Below are positions 13,590 through 21,107 of a stretch of 21,122 nt of DNA, piece by piece. The stretch comes from DASSJM01 sp049587975 (GTDB lineage: Bacteria > Actinomycetota > UBA4738 > HRBIN12). The stretch is from assembly GCA_049587975.1 (NCBI GenBank), contig JBAVEY010000089.1, positions 1 to 21,122 on the forward strand. The letters run 5' to 3'. The notes under the pieces were generated by a model that did no database searches, was not told the origin of the DNA, and was given only the letters and a program-made list of their open reading frames with translations. Position 1 is the first letter of the stretch, and every line of letters starts with the position of its first letter. A program made the position numbers and the translations under genes.

Positions 13590-13928
13590 TTGGACCCGAC
13601 CGAAGTTCGAGCCGTCCTCGAACGCGCCCGCGACGAGCTGCGGTCCGAGCTCGAGACCATGACCGCGGCGCCGCGGGACCCGATGGGCGCGGTGTCGTTC
13701 GGCAAGCGCGTCGGCGAGGGAACGTCGCAGGCGGTCGAGCGCATCGCGCAGGTGGACGCGGCCAAGCGGCTCGACGCCAAGCTGCGAGACGTCGAACGCG
13801 CACTCGCCAAGCTCGACGAGGGCACGTATGGCAGCTGCGACGTGTGTGGCTCGCCGATCGGGGACGCGCGGCTCGACGCGATCCCGTGGGCCGTGCGCTG
13901 CATCGATCACGCGTCGAAATCTCCGTGA
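13590..13928 (+). CDS. TraR/DksA-type C4-like zinc-finger protein
   Basis: The 112-aa protein has an N-terminal coiled-coil helical part (about 4-85, with VERIAQVDAAKRLDAKLRD and VERALAKLDEGTYGSC) and a C-terminal zinc finger CDVCGSPIGDARLDAIPWAV followed by RCIDH. The ligands read C-x2-C ... C-x2-H, so the last cysteine of the usual four is histidine. The 'LDEGTYGSCDVCG.PI...RL.AIPWA..C' pattern is diagnostic of DksA/TraR-type proteins, which bind the RNA polymerase secondary channel or act as small regulators. The likely start is TTG 13590, 3 nt after cphA's stop; a later start is possible because the start codon is weak. Position makes it the third gene of the cyanophycin operon. Whether it acts on transcription is inference. 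Confidence 0.85.
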   Translation: MDPTEVRAVLERARDELRSELETMTAAPRDPMGAVSFGKRVGEGTSQAVERIAQVDAAKRLDAKLRDVERALAKLDEGTYGSCDVCGSPIGDARLDAIPWAVRCIDHASKSP

Positions 13929-13940
13929 ACGACCCACTCG

Positions 13941-15011
13941 TCATCCGACGGTGACGATGCTCCCCGTCCGGGCGCTCTCCAGTGCTGCCTCGATGATCTC
14001 GAGCACCGCGACCGAGTCGTTCGGATCCACCGGCGCCGGCGTGCCGTCTCGAAGGGACGCACCGACCCCTCGATAGAAGTCGGGGTAGGCCCCGGGCTCG
14101 GTTTCCACGGCGCGGTCCCCGTCGCCGGTGGACAGGCGGCCCCACTGCTCCGGGGGCTCACGACCCCACGCCGGATCATCGGGGCGCGCGCCCTCGCTGA
14201 GCGCCCGTTCCTGGATGTCCAGCCCGAACTTCTCGTACGCGGCACGCAACCCCAGCACGCGCATCCTCGGTCCCGCGATCGCCGCGAGGACGCTCATCCA
14301 CAGGTGGCTCCGGACGCCGTCAGCGTGTTCGAGCGCGACGAAGACGTCGTCGTCGATCTCGGCCGAGGGTCGCCGGCGATCGACCTCCGCGTAGACGGTC
14401 CGAGGCGGGCCGAACAGGCCGACCGCCTGGTCGATCAGGTGGCTCCCGAGGTCGAACAGGAGCCCGCCGGCCTCCTCGGGGTCCCCGCGTTCACGCCACG
14501 CCCTCTCCTGGACCTCCGGACGCCATCGTTCGAACCGCGACTCGAACCGCACGACCGGGCCGAGCGCTCCCTCGGAGATCAGTCGGCGCACCGTGAGGTG
14601 GTCACCGTCCCATCGGCGGTTCTGGAAGACGGTGAGGAGCAGCTCGCGTTCGGTCGCCTCGCCCACCAACCGGCGGCCCCCGTCGGCCGTCGGGGCCATG
14701 GGCTTGTCGATCACGACCGGGAGTCCCGTCTCGAGCGCGGCTAGCCCGAGCGGCACATGGAACCGGTTCGGCGTCGCCACGACGACGAGGTCGTGCTCGG
14801 TCGATCGCTCCCACAGCGCCTCCACGTCGGTGAGCAGGAGCGCGTCCGGATGGTCGGCGCTCGCGCGCGCTCGTCGCCCGGGATCGCGGGTGACGATCGA
14901 GGCGAGCGACATCCCCGGGGTGGACGAGATGAGGGGCCCGTGGAAGACGGCGCCGGCGAGGCCGTAGCCGATCAGCGCGACCCGGATCGCACCTCCCGGA
15001 TGGTCAGCCAC
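13941..15011 (-). CDS. Gfo/Idh/MocA family NAD(P)-dependent oxidoreductase (IolW/YdgJ-like)
   Basis: Predicted sugar or polyol dehydrogenase of 356 aa. The N-terminal Rossmann fold shows IRVALIGYGLAGAVFHGPLI (9-28) and DKP (102-104, the family's catalytic lysine motif). The C-terminal alpha/beta domain carries VFQNRRWDGDHLTV (128-141) and GGLLFDLGSHLIDQAVGLFG (182-201), where the histidine of GSH is the usual catalytic base. This motif set is like the scyllo-inositol dehydrogenase (IolW/YvaA, YdgJ) branch, but the substrate is not certain. The start is GTG 15011; a -10-like TAGCCT lies at 15049-15044. The gene converges on the zinc-finger gene with a 12-nt gap and is divergent from the SDR gene. 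Confidence 0.88.
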   Translation of the reverse strand: MADHPGGAIRVALIGYGLAGAVFHGPLISSTPGMSLASIVTRDPGRRARASADHPDALLLTDVEALWERSTEHDLVVVATPNRFHVPLGLAALETGLPVVIDKPMAPTADGGRRLVGEATERELLLTVFQNRRWDGDHLTVRRLISEGALGPVVRFESRFERWRPEVQERAWRERGDPEEAGGLLFDLGSHLIDQAVGLFGPPRTVYAEVDRRRPSAEIDDDVFVALEHADGVRSHLWMSVLAAIAGPRMRVLGLRAAYEKFGLDIQERALSEGARPDDPAWGREPPEQWGRLSTGDGDRAVETEPGAYPDFYRGVGASLRDGTPAPVDPNDSVAVLEIIEAALESARTGSIVTVG

Positions 15012-15043
15012 GCTGCGGCCTCGTCCGACGCCTCATCCACGCC

Positions 15044-15049
15044 AGGCTA
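15044..15049 (-). promoter_or_regulatory. weak candidate -10 box of the minus-strand oxidoreductase
   Basis: Minus-strand TAGCCT, 32 nt before the GTG at 15011. No good -35 is seen. The 189-nt divergent gap 15012-15200 otherwise holds only the opposite promoter candidate and no gene. Confidence 0.2.
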
Positions 15050-15129
15050 CGTTCCGACCACGATCCGCAGCATCCTCGGCGCGACCGGGCCGGCGCTCCT
15101 CCGGCGCAAGGCAGCGCGGGGCCCTGCGC

Positions 15130-15135
15130 TAGGCT
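15130..15135 (+). promoter_or_regulatory. candidate -10 box of the SDR / oxidoreductase operon
   Basis: TAGGCT lies 65 nt before the SDR start codon. Transcription from it would begin right at a tiny frame ATG TCG ATG TGA (15144-15155), leaving a roughly 58-nt leader before the SDR gene. There is no clear -35. Confidence 0.3.
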
Positions 15136-15200
15136 CTGCCGCGATGTCGATGTGATCGCGTGGTGAGACGCCGGTCGAGCGAGCGGGAAGGGATGGCGGG

Positions 15201-15908
15201 ATGAACGAACTGAGCGGAAGGGTCGCACTGGTGACGGGGGCGAGCGGGGGGATCGGGGCCGCCGTGGCCAGATCGCTTGCCGACCAGGATGTCCGATTGG
15301 GGCTCGCGTCACGGAGCGGCGGCGACCAGGGGATCGAAGGAGCGATCGCCTCCGCGTGCGACGTCCGCGACCCGGCGGCGGTCGAGGCCTTCGTCGAGCG
15401 GGTCGTCGGCGGCTTCGGGCAGCTCGACATGGTGATCGCCAACGCAGGGGTCGGGGCGTACGGCCCGTTCCTCGAGCTCGATCCGGGCCACCTCGAGGAG
15501 ATGATCGACACCAACGTGAAGGGCACGATCTACACGATCCGCGCGGCGCTGCCCCACCTGCTCGAGAGCGACCGAGCGGACATCGTCACGATCGCGTCGG
15601 AGGCGGGGCGTCGCGGCCTGCCGTTCGAGGCGGTCTACTGCGCGTCGAAGTTCGCACAGGTGGGGTTCACGCGTGCCCTGGATCACGAGCTCCGGCCGCA
15701 AGGGATCCGATGCGCCGATGTGTGTCCGGGCGGCGTCGCGACCGAGTTCGCGATGGGCCGCGGTCGAACGCCCGAGATGCCCGAACTCGAAGGGATGATG
15801 TCCGCGGAGGACGTCGCCGAGGCCGTGCTGTTCGTGCTGACGCGCCCGCGGAACCACCGCATCCTGGAGATGGCGTTCCGGCCGGTCACCGAGGGATCCT
15901 GGGGATGA
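15201..15908 (+). CDS. Short-chain dehydrogenase/reductase (SDR)
   Basis: Classical SDR oxidoreductase of 235 aa using NAD(P)H. Visible motifs: cofactor-binding TGASGGIG (12-19), NAG (81-83) after the third strand, the catalytic triad S133, Y146 and K150 (Tyr and Lys in YCASK), and the PGG segment after the sixth strand (CPGGVATEF). The ATG at 15201 has a purine-rich ribosome binding site (GGGAAGGG) about 9 nt upstream. Its stop overlaps the start of the next oxidoreductase in ATGA, so both are made together. Substrate unknown; the neighbouring xylose genes and second oxidoreductase suggest sugar or sugar-derived alcohol oxidation, which is inference. Confidence 0.9.
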   Translation: MNELSGRVALVTGASGGIGAAVARSLADQDVRLGLASRSGGDQGIEGAIASACDVRDPAAVEAFVERVVGGFGQLDMVIANAGVGAYGPFLELDPGHLEEMIDTNVKGTIYTIRAALPHLLESDRADIVTIASEAGRRGLPFEAVYCASKFAQVGFTRALDHELRPQGIRCADVCPGGVATEFAMGRGRTPEMPELEGMMSAEDVAEAVLFVLTRPRNHRILEMAFRPVTEGSWG

Positions 15909-16891
15909 GCGGCGGCGTCGTTCGCTGGGGCGTGCTCTCGACCGCGCGCATCGGGGTCGACAAGGTGATCCCCGCGACCCAGAGGGCCGCTCGCTGCGAG
16001 GTGGTCGCGATCGCCTCGCGCGAGATGGGTCGCGCCGAGTCGGCCGCGTCGGCGCTCGGGATCGAGCGGGCCTACGGCTCGTACGATGATCTGCTCGCCG
16101 ATCCCGAGATCGACGCCGTGTACAACCCGCTGCCCAACGACCTGCACGCGCCGTGGACGATCGCGGCAGCCGAAGCCGGCAAGCACGTCCTGTGCGAGAA
16201 GCCGCTGGCGATGAACGCCGCCGAGGCGGAACGCATGATCGCCGCGTGTGAGGCGGCGGGCGTCCTGTTGATGGAGGCGTTCATGTACCGGCTCCATCCG
16301 ACCTGGGAGGCGGTCCGAGAGCTGGTCGCCTCCGGCCGGATCGGCGAGCTGAGAGCCATCCAGAGCTGGTTCTCCTATCTCAACGACGACCCCACCGACA
16401 TCCGCAACATCCCCGCGTCGGGTGGCGGCGCGCTGTACGACATCGGCTGCTACCCGGTGAACCTGTCGCGGATGCTGTTCGGCGCCGAGCCCATGCGGAT
16501 CCTGGGTTCGGTGACGCGCGACCCCGTCATGGGGATCGACGTCCTGACGTCCGCGATCCTGGACTTCCCGGCCGGCGTGGCCAGCTTCACGTGCTCGACG
16601 CGCGCCGAACCCGATCAGCGTGTCAACGTCTACGGAACGTCGGGCAGGATCTCCGTCGAGATCCCGTTCAACGTCCCGCCGGATCTGCCCACGCGTGTCT
16701 TCGTCACGGCCGGTGGCGACCCGCCCGTGCGGCCGGACACCGAGGTGCTCACGTTCGAGCCGGCCGACGAGTACGCGATCCAGGCGGAGCGGTTCGCGGC
16801 GTCGGTGCTCGACGGCGTCCCGGTGCCCATCCTGCCGTCGGACGCGGTCGCCAACCTGCGAGTGATCGAGGAGCTGTTCCGGGTCGGCTGA
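15905..16891 (+). CDS. Gfo/Idh/MocA oxidoreductase, xylose/dihydrodiol dehydrogenase type
   Basis: Predicted NADP-dependent dehydrogenase of 328 aa. The N-terminus WGVLSTARIGVDKVIPA (8-24), the loop YNPLPNDLHAPWTIAAAEAGKHVLCEKP (73-100) with E98-K99-P100, and MEAFMYRLHP (123-132) are typical of the branch that includes NADP D-xylose 1-dehydrogenase and trans-1,2-dihydrobenzenediol dehydrogenase. The catalytic-base region reads GGGALYDIGCYPVN (173-186), with tyrosine in place of the histidine of other Gfo/Idh/MocA proteins, also a trait of that branch. The ATG overlaps the SDR stop (ATGA). The gene converges on xylB, separated by a strong hairpin. D-xylose as substrate is supported by branch and by nearby xylA/xylB, but is not proven. 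Confidence 0.88.
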   Translation: MSGGVVRWGVLSTARIGVDKVIPATQRAARCEVVAIASREMGRAESAASALGIERAYGSYDDLLADPEIDAVYNPLPNDLHAPWTIAAAEAGKHVLCEKPLAMNAAEAERMIAACEAAGVLLMEAFMYRLHPTWEAVRELVASGRIGELRAIQSWFSYLNDDPTDIRNIPASGGGALYDIGCYPVNLSRMLFGAEPMRILGSVTRDPVMGIDVLTSAILDFPAGVASFTCSTRAEPDQRVNVYGTSGRISVEIPFNVPPDLPTRVFVTAGGDPPVRPDTEVLTFEPADEYAIQAERFAASVLDGVPVPILPSDAVANLRVIEELFRVG

Positions 16892-16919
16892 GCGCCGACG
16901 GGGGGTCACCCCGTCGCGT
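16892..16919. terminator. bidirectional hairpin terminator between convergent operons
   Basis: CGACGGGG (16896-16903) pairs with CCCCGTCG (16909-16916) around a GGTCA loop. With one bulged C the stem extends to GCG/CGT. It begins right after the stop of the plus-strand oxidoreductase and spans the xylB stop codon (16906-16908). No T tract is present, which is common in high-GC actinobacterial terminators. Confidence 0.6.
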
Positions 16920-18393
16920 GGAACGTCGGAGCGAGCGCCGGGTAGAGCTCGCGGTACCGGTGGTACGGCTGTTCGTACATGCCCGCCGCCACGGAGGGCT
17001 CGGTGCGATCGTCGACCCGCACCAGCTCTCGGCACGCGTCCTCGACCGTGTCGAACCATCCGACCCCGACCGCGGCGAGCGTCGCGGCGCCCTGCGCCGC
17101 GCCCTCGGCGGTGGAGGTCGTGGCGATCGCGGCGCCGAGCACGTCCGCGAGGATCTGCCGCCACAGCTCACTCCGGATCCCGCCGCCCGTCGCCCGGATC
17201 TCCGAAGCAGGCGGAAGCCCGGCCGCGGCCATCAGCCCGAGCATGTCGCGCATCCCGAACGCCACCCCTTCGAGCACCGCCCGCGTGACGTGGGCGCGGC
17301 CGTGGTTCACTGTCAGGCCGACGAACGCGCCTCGCGCGAGCGGATCGGGGTGCGGCGTGCGCTCGCCCGTGAGGTAGGGCAGGAACAGGAGGCCGTCGCT
17401 TCCCGGGGGGGCCTGCGCCGCGTCCTCGACGAGCTCCCCGAACGCGACGCCGGGGGCGAATGCGTCGCGGTACCAGCGCAGGCTCCCGGCGGCCGAGAGC
17501 ATCACGCCCATCAGGTGCCATCGGTCGGGGACCGCGTGGCAGAACGCGTGGAGCCGGCCCTCCGGTTCCACCACGGGCCCGTCGGTGGTGGCGAACAGCA
17601 CCCCGGACGTGCCGACCGACATGGACCAGACCCCGGGCACGACCGAACCGAGCCCCACCGCCGCCGCCGCCTGGTCGCCTCCGCCGGCGATCACCGGGGT
17701 CCCCGACCGCAGTCCCGTCGCCGCCGCCGCGGCCTCGGTGATCGCCCCCGTGACGGCCGGTCCCTCGTAGGTCTGCGGCAGCCAGCGGGCCTCGATCCCG
17801 AGCGCCTCCACGATCTCGGCGGACCAGTCCCGAGCCGCGAGGTCGAACAGGATCGTCCCGGACCCGTCCGCCTTGTCCATAGCGTGCTCACCCGTGAGCC
17901 GAAGGCGCACGAGGTCCTTGGGCAAGAGCACGTGCGCGATCGAACCCCAGACCTCGGGCTCGTTGCGCCGGAGCCACAGCAGCTTGGGAGCCGTGAACCC
18001 CGTCAGGGCGTCGTTGCCCGTGGTCGCGATCAGGCGCTCGCGACCGACGAGCTCTCGGATCAGGTCGCACTCGGCCTGCGTGCGCTGGTCGTTCCACAGG
18101 ATCGCCGGGCGGAGGACCTCGTCCCGGTCGTCGAGCGCGACCAGGCCGTGCATCTGTCCGGTGAGGCCCACGGCCTCGACGGCCGCGCCGTCCACGCCCG
18201 CCTCCTCGAGCGCCGTTCGGATCGCGACGCCGGTCGCCTCCCACCACAGGGCGGGATCCTGCTCACTCCACAGCGGGTGGGGCGTTTCGTACCGGTACTC
18301 GAAGGACCCCACGGCCTTCACGGTCCCTCCGGCGTCCTGCAGGACGGCCTTGGTCGCGGTGGTGGAGACGTCGACCCCCAGCGCGAGGCTCAC
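16906..18393 (-). CDS. xylB: Xylulokinase
   Basis: Phosphorylates D-xylulose to D-xylulose 5-phosphate for the pentose phosphate pathway. The 495-aa FGGY-family protein shows the first phosphate loop DVSTTATKAVL (8-18), the substrate loop GLTGQMHGLV (76-85), the catalytic-base motif GGGDQAAAAVG (237-247, with D240) and the C-terminal adenosine-binding motif ATGGGIRSELWRQILADVL. The length is typical for the family. The start is GTG 18393, with GGGG a few bases upstream. It lies 24 nt downstream of xylA on the same strand, so the two form an operon. Confidence 0.95.
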   Translation of the reverse strand: MSLALGVDVSTTATKAVLQDAGGTVKAVGSFEYRYETPHPLWSEQDPALWWEATGVAIRTALEEAGVDGAAVEAVGLTGQMHGLVALDDRDEVLRPAILWNDQRTQAECDLIRELVGRERLIATTGNDALTGFTAPKLLWLRRNEPEVWGSIAHVLLPKDLVRLRLTGEHAMDKADGSGTILFDLAARDWSAEIVEALGIEARWLPQTYEGPAVTGAITEAAAAATGLRSGTPVIAGGGDQAAAAVGLGSVVPGVWSMSVGTSGVLFATTDGPVVEPEGRLHAFCHAVPDRWHLMGVMLSAAGSLRWYRDAFAPGVAFGELVEDAAQAPPGSDGLLFLPYLTGERTPHPDPLARGAFVGLTVNHGRAHVTRAVLEGVAFGMRDMLGLMAAAGLPPASEIRATGGGIRSELWRQILADVLGAAIATTSTAEGAAQGAATLAAVGVGWFDTVEDACRELVRVDDRTEPSVAAGMYEQPYHRYRELYPALAPTFHATG

Positions 18394-18417
18394 GGGACCC
18401 CGTTGCGCGGCCGGACG

Positions 18418-19581
18418 TCACCGAACGCCGAGCAGGAGGTCGACCGTGAGCTGGTCGAGCCGCTCGTACGGCTGGCCCCGCGCGGCAACGGTCCGCCGGT
18501 CGACGTCGAGGTCCCGCAGCGCCTGGGCGCGTTCCGCCGTGTACGGCCCCAGGTGCGGCGCGACCGTGCCGTCGTCGGCGTTGATCTGCGCGACGAGCTC
18601 TTGGATCTCCGGGTCGGCGTTCCAGCGCTCCGCCTTCTCCTTCAGGATCAGGTACGTGCGCATGCACCCACGCGCGAACGCCTTCACGTCCTCGTAGTCG
18701 GATGTTCGGTACGCGTGCGCATCGAAGTGACGGCTCCCCGAGTAGCCCACGTCCTCGAGGAGCTTCACGAGGAAGAACGCCGCCTTCGGGTTGGCCGAAC
18801 CGAACCGCAGGTCCTGGTCGTACCGCCCAGGGATCTGATCGTTCAGGTCGATGTGGAACAGCTTGCCCATAGCCCAGGCCTGCGCGACGTGATGGGTGAA
18901 GTTCAGGCCCGCCATGTGCTCGTGGGCCACCTCCGGGTTGACGCCGACCATGTCCGAGTGCTCGAGCGTCTCGATGAAGGCGAGCATCGCGCCGGTGGTG
19001 GACAGGTAGATGTCGCCGCGCGGTTCGTTCGGCTTGGACTCGAGGGCGAAGCGAAGGTCGTACCCCTGATCCTTCACGTACGCGCACAGGAAGTCCATCG
19101 ACTCCTTGTACCGCTGCAGGGCGACCAGCGGGTCCTTGGAGGAGTCGGTCTCCACGCCCTCGCGCCCGCCCCAGAAGACGTACGTGGTGGCGCCGAGCTC
19201 GACGCCGAGGTCGATCGCGGCCATCGTCTTCTGGAGCGCGAAGGCCCGGACCCGCGGGTCGTTCGCCGTGAACGCACCGTCCCGGAAGATCGGATCCTTG
19301 AACAGGTTCGTCGTCGCCATCGGCACGATCAGGCCCGTGGCGTCGAGCGCCTTGCGGAAGTCCGTGACGATCTGGTCGCGCTCGTGGGTGCTCGCATCGA
19401 TCGGCACGAGGTCGTTGTCGTGCAGGTTGACGCCCCATGCTCCGACCTCGGCGAGCAGCTCGACGAGCTGGGCGGGGGACAGGGCCTCCCGCACGGGCTC
19501 GCCGAACGGATCGATGCCCACGTTGCCGACCGTCCACAGGCCGAACGAGAAGCGGTGTTCAGGTTTGGGTTCGTACGCCAT
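18418..19581 (-). CDS. xylA: Xylose isomerase (class I, actinobacterial type)
   Basis: Interconverts D-xylose and D-xylulose using two divalent metal ions (Mg2+, Mn2+ or Co2+), as a cytosolic tetramer. The 387-aa length and residue numbers match Streptomyces enzymes: H54 and D57 in NLHDNDL, E181 and K183 in ESKPNEP, E217 and H220 in NPEVAHEH, D245 in HIDLND, D255 and D257 in RYDQDLRFG, and D287 in HFDAH. All expected metal and catalytic residues are present. The ATG at 19581 is set by a perfect GGAGGTGA ribosome binding site 7 nt upstream (19596-19589). It is followed by xylB after 24 nt. The window shows no XylR-type regulator. Confidence 0.98.
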   Translation of the reverse strand: MAYEPKPEHRFSFGLWTVGNVGIDPFGEPVREALSPAQLVELLAEVGAWGVNLHDNDLVPIDASTHERDQIVTDFRKALDATGLIVPMATTNLFKDPIFRDGAFTANDPRVRAFALQKTMAAIDLGVELGATTYVFWGGREGVETDSSKDPLVALQRYKESMDFLCAYVKDQGYDLRFALESKPNEPRGDIYLSTTGAMLAFIETLEHSDMVGVNPEVAHEHMAGLNFTHHVAQAWAMGKLFHIDLNDQIPGRYDQDLRFGSANPKAAFFLVKLLEDVGYSGSRHFDAHAYRTSDYEDVKAFARGCMRTYLILKEKAERWNADPEIQELVAQINADDGTVAPHLGPYTAERAQALRDLDVDRRTVAARGQPYERLDQLTVDLLLGVR

Positions 19582-19622
19582 CTCACCATCACCTCCATCG
19601 TGTCGGTGTTTCCGCGATGCTC

Positions 19623-19628
19623 AGGCTA
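19623..19628 (-). promoter_or_regulatory. weak candidate -10 box of xylAB
   Basis: Minus-strand TAGCCT, 41 nt before the xylA start in the 81-nt gap after the M24 gene. It gives a short leader with the GGAGGTGA site. No clear -35 or operator is visible, and read-through from the M24 gene is an alternative. Confidence 0.25.
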
Positions 19629-19662
19629 CCCCGCCGTTCGTGTCCCAGGCGATCCACCTTCC

Positions 19663-21036
19663 CTATCCGGTCATCGTCAGCACCTGCTCGGGGCGCAGCA
19701 GGAACGGCGGCAGCCACGCGGGGATGTTCGAGAACGGCAGCACGTCGGGGTGGAGCTCGATCCCGAGAGCCTCTGCCATGAAGCGTCGTCGAGCCTGGAT
19801 CCGCGTCCACGCGTCCGGATACCGCCGCGCGAATCCGGATCGCAACGTCTCGTCGGCGAGCGCGAGGCCGTCCTCGATGTTCGTGGTGAAGTACTCCGAT
19901 CCTGTCGCCGGGATGACGTCCACCTGGAACGCCATGCCCGAACGGAGCTCGATCGTGGATCCGGGCGTCATCGGCGAGTTCACCCACTCGTCCAGATGGA
20001 TCTGATGCCCCGGGTTGAGGAAGATCCCGAAGAACGGGTCACCCAGGCGGCGCTGGATGATCTCGTGCAGGACGCCACCCGTCTGCCCGATCCGCAGGGC
20101 GCCGTACCACTCGGCGATCGCCTCGAAGTACGGGCCGACGAGCCGCTCGACGTAGTCGCCGATCTCGGAGGGGAGCTCGGTGGCATCCTCGACCATGAAT
20201 CCGGCACGGCAGTTCAACGCACCCCAGATGCCGAACGCCACCGTGAACCGGTCGCCGCGTTCGATGCGTCGGTCGCTCGGGCTGAGCAGTCCCAGCGTGG
20301 CGCGGTCTCCGCTCGAGAGCATCAGGTGGCAGGACAGGGGCATGCCGTTCCAACCGAGCAGCCCCACGGCCTCGTCCTCACGCATCCCGGGCCGAAGCCC
20401 GAACAGCAGCCGTCGGACACCGTTCGAGGTCTGGCACGCGGCGTACTCGAACGCGGCCAGCTGCTCCGGCTCGTTCAGCACACGCAGCCCGTCGGCGGCC
20501 CCGATCAGCAGGTGCGCGGCGTTCTCGATCGCTCCGGATGGGGTCATCCGACGCAGCTCGTCCACGATGAACGCCGGGGCCTCGAGCGTGCGGCGGTCGG
20601 CGTACTCCTTCCAGCCGATCACGCCGACCCTCGAGCCGTCCATGATGCCCTCGTCGGACAGGATCTCGGCCAGCGGCCGGGAGCGGTCGCGTGGCTGGGA
20701 GGGGAGGCTGAAGTCCTGGAACAGGCGGCGTCGCATCGGGAGCGGCGCCGCACCCGCCATGGCGAAGCACTCGTTGCCGACCAGGACGGCCGGCTCGTCC
20801 GAGGGGCCGAGGACGAGCAGCGCCTCCTCGAAGCGTGGCTCGAACCCGGTCAGGTACGCGAGGTTCGCGCTGTGCTCTCGATCCGCGTAGACGACGAGGC
20901 GGTCGTACCCCTCCTCGTGGCCGCGCGCCCGCAGCCGCTCCAGGCGATCGGCGTAGATCGCGGCCGGGATCTGGGGCATCGCCTCGGGCATGCCGAAGTC
21001 GGGGAGGTCGACCTCCGCGAGTCGCGCGCTGGACAT
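19663..21036 (-). CDS. M24 family (Xaa-Pro peptidase-like) protein with degenerate metal site
   Basis: The 457-aa protein has a creatinase/prolidase-like N-terminal domain (about 25-180) and a pita-bread M24 domain (about 190-400). In active M24 enzymes five residues (D, D, H, E, E) hold two metals. Here the first aspartate position (iDfG) reads VAFG (A267), the second (sDitR) reads CRAGF (A278), the histidine is kept in PGHQIHLDE (H344), the next glutamate is aspartate (QVDVIP, D373) and the last glutamate is kept (NIEDG, E388). With both aspartates lost, a normal two-metal peptidase is unlikely. It could be a creatinase-like metal-free hydrolase or a binding protein. The start is ATG 21036 with AAGGGAGA about 8 nt upstream. 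It precedes xylA in the same orientation; its link to xylose is unknown. Confidence 0.8.
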   Translation of the reverse strand: MSSARLAEVDLPDFGMPEAMPQIPAAIYADRLERLRARGHEEGYDRLVVYADREHSANLAYLTGFEPRFEEALLVLGPSDEPAVLVGNECFAMAGAAPLPMRRRLFQDFSLPSQPRDRSRPLAEILSDEGIMDGSRVGVIGWKEYADRRTLEAPAFIVDELRRMTPSGAIENAAHLLIGAADGLRVLNEPEQLAAFEYAACQTSNGVRRLLFGLRPGMREDEAVGLLGWNGMPLSCHLMLSSGDRATLGLLSPSDRRIERGDRFTVAFGIWGALNCRAGFMVEDATELPSEIGDYVERLVGPYFEAIAEWYGALRIGQTGGVLHEIIQRRLGDPFFGIFLNPGHQIHLDEWVNSPMTPGSTIELRSGMAFQVDVIPATGSEYFTTNIEDGLALADETLRSGFARRYPDAWTRIQARRRFMAEALGIELHPDVLPFSNIPAWLPPFLLRPEQVLTMTG

Positions 21037-21076
21037 CCGACCGTCTCCCTTCCCGTCAGCCTCGAGGCGGTGTCCA

Positions 21077-21107
21077 GATCAGGGGCTCCGATGCCCCGCG
21101 TCTGATC
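21077..21107. repeat. interrupted hairpin upstream of the M24 gene
   Basis: GGGGC (21082-21086) pairs with GCCCC (21093-21097) around a 6-nt loop. An outer pair GATCA (21077-21081) and TGATC (21103-21107) is separated by a 5-nt bulge on one side. It is 41 nt upstream of the M24 start and could be an operator or leader structure. The remaining bases to the window end hold no visible gene. Confidence 0.25.

Noticed and set aside
11688..13937. A 749-codon minus-strand open frame
   Set aside because: Antisense to cphA and the zinc-finger gene; composition is that of a shadow frame with no recognisable domain.
15356..15904. Long N-terminal extension of the second plus-strand oxidoreductase
   Set aside because: It is the off-frame shadow of the SDR gene; the ATG at 15905 overlaps the SDR stop and matches the family N-terminus.
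16591..21105. A 1504-codon open frame on the plus strand
   Set aside because: It runs antisense through xylB, xylA and the M24 gene, all of which have clear family motifs. Its translation is low-complexity Arg/Asp/Gly-rich with no domain, typical of a GC-rich shadow frame.
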